Assembly: GCA_038534135.1 (NCBI GenBank)
Contig: JBCAXJ010000100.1
Location: 1-12,380 of the forward strand
Reading direction: 5' to 3'
Source: Thermohalobaculum sp038534135
GTDB lineage: Bacteria; Pseudomonadota; Alphaproteobacteria; Rhodobacterales; Rhodobacteraceae
DNA length: 12,380 nt
Translations under genes and position numbers: made by a program
The notes under the pieces: generated by a model
The model's database searches: none
Seen by the model: only the letters and a program-made list of their open reading frames with translations
Told to the model about the DNA's origin: nothing
In this document: positions 7,263 through 12,380 of the stretch, in pieces
Layout: each line of letters opens with the position of its first letter
Position numbering within the stretch: the stretch's first letter is position 1

Positions 7263-8696
7263 ATGTTGAAGACGATTATCTATCTTCTCGCCGGTGCTGT
7301 GATCGTCGTTGCTGGCGCATCGGCCCTGGACGCCTTGGTCGCGGAACCGGGAACCCTGTCCCTGGACTACGGTGGACGGCTCTATGAGTTCAAACTCTAT
7401 GAGGCGGCATTGCTCCTGCTGGTCGGTATCGTTGCGATCCTGTTCACGCTGGCCGTCCTGCGCTTCGTCTACGCGCTGGTCATGTTCGTCCTGGGGGATG
7501 AAACCGCGTTCAGCCGGTTCTTCGTCCGGTCCCGTGAGCGTCGTGGGATGGACGCCTTGTCCAAAGCGATGATGGCGCTGGCTGCGGGCGACGGAAAGCT
7601 CGCGATGAAGAAGGCAAAACTCGCCGAAAAAAACCTGCGCCGACCCGACCTGACGCGTCTGGTCAATGCCCAGGCGGCTGATCTGGCGGGCGACAAGGCG
7701 CGCGCGCAGACCTACTACAAAGCGTTGATGTCCGAAGACACGACGGCTTTCCTCGGTACCCAGGGACTTCTGGGATACGCCATCGAAGCCGAGGACACCG
7801 ACAAGGCGTTGACCCTCGCCAACCATGCGCACGAACTGGCCCCAAAACACGGCGGCGCGCTCGAAGCTCTCTACACGCTGCAAAGCCAGAAATTCGATTG
7901 GGCGGGCGCGCGCAAGACGGTGAAGGAACAGAAGCGCCGCGGTCTGCTGCCCAAACCGGAAGCCCAGACTCGCGAAGCCGCGTTGGCTTTCGCCGAAGCC
8001 GAAGACGCCGAGCGGACTGGAGAGACCGAACGTGCGCGCGCGCTCGCGGTCGAGGCGGCGAAGTTGGATCCCGCGAACGTTGATGCGTCGGCGGGAGCGG
8101 CGCGTCTGCTGATCGAAAGCGGCGCCAAGCGTGCCGCGTCGAAGATCGTCATCGAATCCTGGCGGTTCGCACCGCACCCGAAACTGGCTGCGGCGTTTGC
8201 CGCCATCGAACCCGACGAGGCTCCTGCAGCGCGCCGGCGCCGCTTCGAACAGCTCTTTGCGATCCATCCGAACCACGACGAAACGCAGTTCATGAAAGCG
8301 GAACTCGCTTTGGTGGACGAGGATTGGAGCGGTGCGCGCCGCGCCATCGAGGATCTTCGTGAAACCGAACCGTCTGCACGCAGTTGTGCGGTCTTTGCGG
8401 CGATTGCCCGGGGCGAGGGCGACCCCGATCACGTCGTTCAAGGCTGGCTGGCGCGCGGTCTGGGGGCGCCACGCACGGGCGCGAGCGACTCGGTCATCAA
8501 CAATGCCGCCATGTTGCCCTTGCTGATGGGCGCGCGAGACGACACTGGTATGGAAGACGTGACCGCCGGAAGCGATGCCGCGTCAGAAGGTGATGACGCC
8601 GGATCGCACGGCGCGGGACCCGCCGCCGAGGACGCGGAAACGGTCGAAGCCGGATCGGCCGACACAAAGACAGCCAAGGCAGAGCCCGTAGCCTGA
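7263..8696 (+). CDS. hemY: HemY-type inner-membrane TPR protein
   Basis: This 477-residue member of the proteobacterial HemY family is not the Bacillus protoporphyrinogen oxidase of the same name. It has an N-terminal membrane helix (about 4-24), the HemY_N signature LSLDYGGRLYEFKLYEAALLLL (32-53) running into a second helix ending near 77, then an all-helical TPR-like periplasmic or cytoplasmic domain from about 95 to 410. Examples are GMDALSKAMMALAAGD, EDTDKALTLANHAHELAPKHGGALEAL and FDWAGARKTVKEQ. A disordered acidic Ala/Glu/Asp tail ends the protein. E. coli HemY sits in the hem operon and affects protoporphyrin metabolism, but no enzyme activity is settled. GAGGAG at 7251-7256 overlaps the stop of the mitofilin-like gene and is six bases from the ATG, so the two are translationally linked. 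This is the last intact chromosomal gene before the insertion sequences. Confidence 0.9.
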   Translation: MLKTIIYLLAGAVIVVAGASALDALVAEPGTLSLDYGGRLYEFKLYEAALLLLVGIVAILFTLAVLRFVYALVMFVLGDETAFSRFFVRSRERRGMDALSKAMMALAAGDGKLAMKKAKLAEKNLRRPDLTRLVNAQAADLAGDKARAQTYYKALMSEDTTAFLGTQGLLGYAIEAEDTDKALTLANHAHELAPKHGGALEALYTLQSQKFDWAGARKTVKEQKRRGLLPKPEAQTREAALAFAEAEDAERTGETERARALAVEAAKLDPANVDASAGAARLLIESGAKRAASKIVIESWRFAPHPKLAAAFAAIEPDEAPAARRRRFEQLFAIHPNHDETQFMKAELALVDEDWSGARRAIEDLRETEPSARSCAVFAAIARGEGDPDHVVQGWLARGLGAPRTGASDSVINNAAMLPLLMGARDDTGMEDVTAGSDAASEGDDAGSHGAGPAAEDAETVEAGSADTKTAKAEPVA

Positions 8697-8980
8697 CGCT
8701 TAGGGCGCGAAAGGTCCTGTAGGAAACCGTCGTTGAAATCAGGCTCAGCGTGTCAGCGCACTCCTGTATATCCTTATCGTGTCACGTGGACGTGAGTGAT
8801 GCTGGGCCTTGAGTTTGGCCTTCTTTGCGTGGTCACCGGATGCGAGAGCGACGCTGGTTCGCATCAATCCACGGTTCTTCAGACGCGATCAGATCTGGCG
8901 TGCGACATCCCCGATCTCCACTAAGATCGAGTGATTGACCCTAGGCTGGTTGGGCGATACTAGAGCGGCGGCGCCGGTGT
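8697..8980. other. Intergenic region after hemY with inverted repeats
   Basis: There is no gene here. TCACGT-GG-ACGTGA (8782-8795) is a perfect inverted repeat. GGGCC and GGCCT around 8804-8820 followed by TCTTT form a weak terminator-like hairpin. GATGCGA (8839-8845) pairs exactly with TCGCATC (8859-8865), and the 13-base loop could pair further. The hemY transcript probably ends somewhere in this stretch. Bases about 8935-8980 (containing CTAGG and ACTAG) border the IS5 element and look like neither neighbour, so they may be old insertion debris. Confidence 0.45.
8839..8865. other. Stem-loop downstream of hemY
   Basis: This is a perfect 7-base-pair stem (GATGCGA / TCGCATC) with a 13-base loop containing AGCG-A-CGCT. 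There is no T-run after it. It may protect or end the hem transcript, or be a leftover of a mobile element. Confidence 0.4.
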
Positions 8981-9000
8981 AGCTGGACACCCGCAAAAAC
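8981..9000 (+). repeat. Left terminal inverted repeat of the first IS5 element
   Basis: AGCTGGACACCCGCAAAAAC is the reverse complement of bases 10276-10295 except for one base (A instead of G at position 17). It lies 50 bases before the transposase start, as expected for an IS5 end. Confidence 0.85.
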
Positions 9001-9050
9001 CTACCGGCTTTGATCGGCTTGTGATTCATTGACTGCACGGAGGTGCGATC

Positions 9051-10174
9051 ATGAATCCCAGCAGTCTTTTCAGTCTTTCCGATCATCTTGAACGCCTGAG
9101 CAAGGACGGCGATCCGCTGGAGGTGCTCGAAGCGACGGTCGACTTCGAGTATTTCCGCGGCTGGCTTGTCGATGGTCTCGGCTACGGCGATGGCTCCAAA
9201 GGCGGCCGCCCTCCTTTCGACCCGGTATCGATGTTCAAGGCGCTGATCTTGCAGGCGCAGCACAACCTCTCTGATGCGAGGATGAAATTCATGATTTGTG
9301 ACCGGCTGTCCTGGATGCACTTTCTGGGCTTCGATCTCGGCGCGCCAACGCCGGACGAGAGTTGGGAGGATCAGAAATTGATCCAATGGAACGATTTCCC
9401 GAACGAACGATCCGTCACTTTCGCAACCGGTTAACCGAGACGGGTACGCTGAAGAGGGTGATGAAGACCTCTGATTGGCAGTTGCACAAGAAGCGGTATA
9501 TTCCGATATCCGGCCAGATCGTCGATGCCTCTCTGGTGCCAACCCCCAAGCAAAGAAATACCGAAGACGAGAAAGCCGCGATCAAGGCGGGCAAGTCCGC
9601 AAAAGAGATCTGGCCCGACGAGCCGAACAAAGCCGCCCAGAAATATACTAACGCGCGATGGACGCTGAAGATCGGCGGCAAGTTGTGTTGTCGCCCGGAC
9701 GGTACACCCCTGCCGATGATCGCGGTGCCGGTGTTCGGTTACAAGAGCCACATCAGCATCGACCGGCGGTTCGGTTTCATCCGCGAAGCGACGGTCACGT
9801 CGGCATCCGCGGCGGACGGGCGACAACTGAAGCATGTCGTCAGTGAGGAGAACACTGGTTCGGAGGTCTGGGCGGACAGCGCCTACCGATCCCAAAGCAA
9901 CGAGAAATGGCTGGCCAAACGGATGCTCACCAGCCGCATCCACCGGCGCAAGGCAGCAGGCAGGCCTATGCCGAAGGCGACCGCCCGTGCAAACGCGAAG
10001 AAGTCATCCGTACGCGCAGCCGTCGAGCACGTCTTCGCCGATCAGAAGAACCGCTTCGGTCTGTTCATCCGCACCATCGGGCTGGCGCGGGCCGAGGCGA
10101 AACTGACCCTGGTCAACCTCGCCTACAACTTCGACCGTCTGATCTTCCATGAACGCCGAAACGCCATGGGCTGA
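9051..10174 (+). pseudogene. IS5-family transposase, frameshifted
   Basis: The N-terminal part (103 residues, MNPSSLFSLSDHLERL to LGAPTPDE, 9051-9359) and the C-terminal part (from TIRHFRNRLTETGTLKRVM at 9407) belong to one IS5-type DDE transposase but lie in different frames. In intact relatives I remember, PDE runs through N directly into TIRHF. Here 9360-9406 is 47 bases long where three would do, a net gain of 44, which shifts the frame. The DDE residues all survive in the downstream frame: D in QIVDASLV (codon at 9524), D in WADSAYRS (9875) and E in AAVEHVF (10025). The start ATG has GGAGG shortly upstream (9041-9045). The downstream part would have to start at TTG 9362 or ATG 9386 and would lack the N-terminal DNA-binding region, so the gene is probably dead. 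Confidence 0.85.
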
Positions 10175-10185
10175 GTCTGTCTGAA

Positions 10186-10217
10186 ATCACGATAAACGAC
10201 CTCGGGGTCATCGTGAT
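10186..10217. other. Strong stem-loop near the right end of the IS5 element
   Basis: ATCACGAT (10186-10193) pairs exactly with ATCGTGAT (10210-10217). Inside it, GACC pairs with GGTC around a TCGG tetraloop, with AAAC bulged out. It sits 11 bases after the transposase stop. It may act as the element's own transcription barrier, although no T-run follows. Confidence 0.5.
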
Positions 10218-10275
10218 CCGGTCGTATCCAACGCCATCTTGTGATCCATAGCGACAGCACGCCTCAAATCATCGA

Positions 10276-10295
10276 GTTCTTGCGGGTGTCCAGCT
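10276..10295 (-). repeat. Right terminal inverted repeat of the first IS5 element
   Basis: Read on the minus strand this is AGCTGGACACCCGCAAGAAC, matching 8981-9000 at 19 of 20 positions. It marks the right end of the element. Confidence 0.85.
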
Positions 10296-10368
10296 CAGAT
10301 GGTAGGGCACGTCACTTCATGAGTGACGCCTCGACTGATTATCCCATAATAGTCAGGACATTAGGCGA

Positions 10369-10394
10369 TTTCGAGAATTCGGTTTTCGAGAATT
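10369..10394 (+). repeat. Two direct copies of TTTCGAGAATT, 15-base period
   Basis: TTTCGAGAATT occurs at 10369-10379 and again at 10384-10394. The pair lies in an AT-rich leader, 43 bases before the ATG of the broken DUF2726 gene. Tandem 11-base copies at short spacing are typical of regulator binding sites, but no regulator is known here. Confidence 0.5.
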
Positions 10395-10436
10395 TGCAGG
10401 TGTCATTTCGTAACAACACAGATGTTATGAATCTTA

Positions 10437-10713
10437 ATGCCCAAGAGATTCCGCAACAGCAGCGAACACCGTATTCAGCAGCAAATCCGTGAGGTCATCG
10501 GGCGGCACGGCGCAGAGTTGCATGAGAAGGTGCGCGTCGCGGATATTGTGGATATCGACTAACTCGACCGCCGCGAACTTGGCACTTACGCCTTGCAGTC
10601 GCATTTCGACTTCGTGTTGGTCGATGAGGACCAGCAGTCTGTGGTCGCAATCGAGTTCGACGGTCCCGGGCACAACCCGACCAACGACGAAAAGAAGAAC
10701 TCAATTTGCGTGC
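10437..10713 (+). pseudogene. Broken DUF2726 gene (internal stop, truncated by IS3)
   Basis: The frame from ATG 10437 encodes MPKRFRNSSEHRIQQQI, then KVRVADIVDID, a TAA stop at 10560-10562 (codon 42), and continues in the same frame with LDRRELGTYALQSHFDFVLV and VVAIEFDGPGHNPTNDEKKNSIC before running into the left end of an IS3 element. The FDFVLVDE, AIEFDG, H and KK series is the core of DUF2726 (PF10881), a domain that looks like a restriction-endonuclease-type nuclease and often sits in larger helicase or nuclease proteins. The gene is therefore broken twice: a nonsense change and loss of its 3' end. An AT-rich leader with two direct repeats lies upstream. The missing remainder is not found to the right within this window. 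Confidence 0.75.
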
Positions 10714-10770
10714 TGAGCCTCCCCCACTGAGTTGGTCCACCGTTACATCTAGAGAAACGGAGGATCAGAG

Positions 10771-11049
10771 ATGGCGAACAAGCGAGCCAAACCGGAAGAG
10801 ATCGTATCGAAGCTGCGGCAGGTCGACGTGCTTGTCGGACAAGGAATGCCGAGAGCGGATGCGATCCGTCAGATCAGCGTCACCGAGCAGACATACTATC
10901 GGTGGCGCAAGAAGTACCGCGGAATGGGCACGGAACAGCTCAAGGAACTGAAGAAGCTTCAGAAAGAGAATGAGCGGCTTCGGCGTGCTGTTTCTGATCT
11001 GACGCTTGATAAGCTCATTCTATCGGAGGCCGCGCGGGGAAACTTCTAA
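10771..11049 (+). CDS. IS3-family transposase OrfA
   Basis: This 92-residue protein binds the IS ends. It has an N-terminal helix-turn-helix (about residues 8-50: EEIVSKLRQVDVLVGQGMPRADAIRQI then VTEQTYYRWRKKY) and a leucine-zipper-like coil (55-85: LKELKKLQKENERLRRAVSDLTLDKLIL) used for pairing with OrfAB. GGAGG at 10759-10763 lies seven bases before the ATG. The final codons overlap the slippery site GGGAAAC, and TAA follows two codons later. Alone, OrfA usually acts as a regulator of transposition. It looks intact. Confidence 0.9.
   Translation: MANKRAKPEEIVSKLRQVDVLVGQGMPRADAIRQISVTEQTYYRWRKKYRGMGTEQLKELKKLQKENERLRRAVSDLTLDKLILSEAARGNF
11037..11043 (+). promoter_or_regulatory. Programmed -1 ribosomal frameshift site (GGGAAAC)
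   Basis: In the orfA frame the bases read G GGA AAC, the X XXY YYZ heptamer. A -1 slip leads to GGG AAA CTT CTA AGC, giving GKLLSPSRRACFDWVRQ, the normal OrfA-OrfB junction of this IS3 type. The orfA stop follows six bases downstream. The arrangement is exactly what IS3 elements use to make the OrfAB transposase. Confidence 0.7.
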
Positions 11050-11443
11050 GCCCCTCTCGCCGTCGAGCCTGTTTCGATTGGGTGCGGCAAGCGCTCGGCG
11101 TGTCTGAGCGCCGCGCTTGCCCCGTTCTCGGCCAACACCGCTCGACGCAGCGGCGGGCACCAAATGGGCGTGCTGACGAAGACAGGTTGGTCGCGGACAT
11201 GACCGAGTTGACCAGGCAGTACGGTCGCTACGGCTACCGCCGGATCGCTGCCCTCTTACGGGAAGCCGGTTGGTCAGTGAGCGATGGCCGCGTGGGGCGC
11301 CTGTGGCGACGAGAGGGGTTGAAAGTGCCGACGAAGCAACCGAAGAAGAGCCGCCTCTGGCTCAACGACGGATCATGCGTCCGGCTGAGGTCAGAGCATC
11401 AAGATCATGTCTGGAACTACGATTTCGTCCACTGCCGCCTGCC
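11037..11443 (+). pseudogene. IS3-family transposase OrfB, truncated
   Basis: Read from the slippery site in the -1 frame, this encodes KLLSPSRRACFDWVRQALGVSERRAC, then RLVADMTELTRQYGRYGYRRIAALLREAGW and VGRLWRREGLKVPTKQPKK, and reaches the start of the rve integrase core (DHVWNYDFVH). The first DDE aspartate (in YDFVH) is the last catalytic residue left. The second D and the E are gone. The frame then runs by chance, without a stop, through the junction into the first ORF of the following IS5 element. It cannot support transposition. Confidence 0.85.
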
Positions 11444-11445
11444 TG

Positions 11446-12319
11446 ATTCACCGTTGTTCCTGGCAAGATACGACGGAGGCCGGATGGCGTGGACGGCGGC
11501 CGCCCATGGAGACTATGTGCGCGATGTCGGTGCGTACGCAAGTGGCGTGACGGATCGGGAGTGGCTGCTGTTTGAAGCACATCTGCAACCAGCCAAACCA
11601 GGGGGCAGACCACGCACGACCTGCCTGCGCCGGGTGTAAATGCGATCTTCTACCTGCTCCAGACCGGCTGCCAGTGGCGCATGTTACCTCGCGATTTCCC
11701 GCCGCGCAGCACGGTCTATGGCTACTTCCGGCGTTGGCGTGAGGATGGAACCTGGGTGCGCTTGCACGACACGCTCTACCGGCAATGCCGTGACCTGGAG
11801 GGTCGTGAGGAAAGCCCGACCTCCGCGGTCATCGACAGTCAGAGCGTGAAAACCGGCCAAGATGCGCGCGATGCGGTCGGTTTTGATGCTGGAAAGAAGA
11901 TCAAGGGGCGCAAAAGACACCTCATGACCGACATGCTTGGGTTGATGGTGCGCGTCGAGGGCCACTCGGCCGGTGTGCAGGACCGCGATGGCGCAGCCCT
12001 CCTGTTCGACCGGATCATGGCGCGGTTCCCGTTCGTCGAGCGGTTCTTCGCCGACGCAGGTTACCAGGGACCTCGTGTGGCTGACGCAGCACCCAGACCG
12101 GTCGAGATCGTCAAGCGATCCGAGGCAGGGTTCGTCGTCCAGGCCAAGCGTTGGATCGTCGAGCGTACCTTCGCCTGGATCACCATCAACCGGCGCCTCG
12201 CCAAAGACGTCGAACGCTTCGCTGCAACCGTTCAGACGCTCATACACGTATCGATGATCAAGCTCATGACACGCCGGATCGCGCGCTACCGTACCTTTTG
12301 AAACAGATGGGGTGATTGG
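11446..12319 (+). mobile_element. Second IS5-family insertion sequence, about 0.87 kb
   Basis: This compact element holds a transposase in two adjoining frames. Bases near 11446 (ATTCACCG then TGTTC) and the reverse complement of 12301-12318 (AATCACCCCATCTGTTT) look like related, imperfect inverted ends, so I place the borders there with low precision. It abuts the broken IS3 orfB. The missing part of that orfB is not seen to the right of 12320, so this is not a simple insertion with both halves preserved in the window. No target duplication is clear. Confidence 0.65.
11484..12301 (+). pseudogene. IS5-family transposase, one-base frameshift
   Basis: The first 51 codons (MAWTAAAHGDYVRD to RPRTTCLRRV, stop TAA at 11637) belong to the N-terminal domain of a DDE transposase. 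The rest follows in the -1 frame: VNAIFYLLQTGCQWRMLPRDFPP, then the catalytic domain with D in SAVIDSQSVKT (codon at 11834), D in FADAGYQG (12053) and E in WIVERTFAW (12161), ending ARYRTF. GGAGG at 11475-11479 precedes the ATG. Relatives read RRVVNAIFY in one frame, so the sequence GGGTGTAAATG is best explained by loss of one G. Some IS5 subgroups do use programmed frameshifting, but no X XXY YYZ heptamer is visible here. All catalytic residues are kept. Confidence 0.8.
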
Positions 12320-12380
12320 GGTCTCGGGCCTTGTGGCCGCTCCTTTCAAGATGGTGGAACGTGGTCTGTGTTGAACAGCC
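12320..12380. other. Right edge, unassigned
   Basis: Sixty-one bases after the likely end of the second IS5 element. I see no gene, and no continuation of the IS3 orfB or the DUF2726 gene. Confidence 0.4.

Larger units (their letters stand above)
8981..10295 (+). mobile_element. IS5-family insertion sequence, about 1.3 kb, inactivated
   Basis: The element is bounded by a 20-base terminal inverted repeat that matches at 19 of 20 positions (8981-9000 and 10276-10295). It holds one transposase gene in the expected orientation, now frameshifted. The length of 1315 bases is normal for the IS5 group. I find no clear target-site duplication beside the ends: left flank GCGCCGGTGT, right flank CAGATGGTAG. 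The insertion may be old, or one flank may have been rearranged. A strong hairpin lies between the gene end and the right repeat. Confidence 0.85.
10714..11443 (+). mobile_element. IS3-family insertion sequence, left part only
   Basis: The left end is probably the TG of TGAGCCTCCCCCACTGAG at 10714, since IS3 ends begin with TG and the DUF2726 frame loses its family match exactly there. The element carries an intact orfA and the first third of orfB. orfB similarity stops after YDFVHCR near 11440, where the next element begins. The right end and most of the catalytic domain are missing. Confidence 0.8.

Noticed and set aside
6960..8441. 493-codon open frame on the minus strand opposite hemY
   Set aside because: It lies exactly antisense to a clear HemY gene, is arginine-rich with no family resemblance, and is a by-product of GC-rich codon use.
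8981..12380. A defence island or CRISPR array in the accessory region
   Set aside because: There are no regularly spaced repeats and no intact defence genes; the only candidate is the broken DUF2726 fragment, and the rest is insertion sequences.

Overview
The window looks like chromosomal DNA from a GC-rich alphaproteobacterium, most likely of the Rhodobacterales (Roseobacter/Rhodobacter type). The main reason is the block hemC - hemD - mitofilin-like COG4223 membrane protein - hemY reading right, with tsaD diverging from hemC. I know this arrangement from that order. The assignment is from memory of gene order and protein style, not from a search.

Layout. Bases 1-853 hold no recognisable gene except a possible 48-residue small ORF (275-421) with a good Shine-Dalgarno. 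The rest is an AT-rich leader and two hairpins. A RidA-family gene (854-1348, +) converges with a leftward gene set: tsaD (3766-2669), an EVE-domain gene (2608-2189) and an Asp/Glu-racemase-fold gene of the maleate isomerase/arylmalonate decarboxylase type (2160-1360). A 79-base divergent promoter region separates tsaD from hemC (3846-4781). Then follow hemD (4788-5489), the mitofilin-like gene (5591-7252) and hemY (7263-8696).

From 8981 to the right end the window is a pile of damaged insertion sequences. First is an IS5-family element bounded by a 20-base inverted repeat (8981-10295), whose transposase is frameshifted by about 44 extra bases. Next is a broken DUF2726 gene (10437-10713) with an in-frame stop, cut off by the left end of an IS3-family element. 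That IS3 element keeps an intact orfA and a textbook GGGAAAC slippery site but loses most of orfB. Last is a second IS5-family element, abutting the IS3 remnant and carrying a one-base frameshift.

How the genes work together. HemC and HemD carry out consecutive steps of tetrapyrrole synthesis (porphobilinogen to hydroxymethylbilane to uroporphyrinogen III). The mitofilin-like protein and HemY are inner-membrane proteins of less certain function that travel with them. TsaD makes the t6A modification of tRNA. RidA is a reactive enamine/imine deaminase family member. I see no convincing new multi-gene system. The most interesting points are the frameshift signal and accretion structure of the IS cluster, the degraded DUF2726 gene with its repeated leader, the racemase-fold protein lacking both usual cysteines, and the small ORF at 275.
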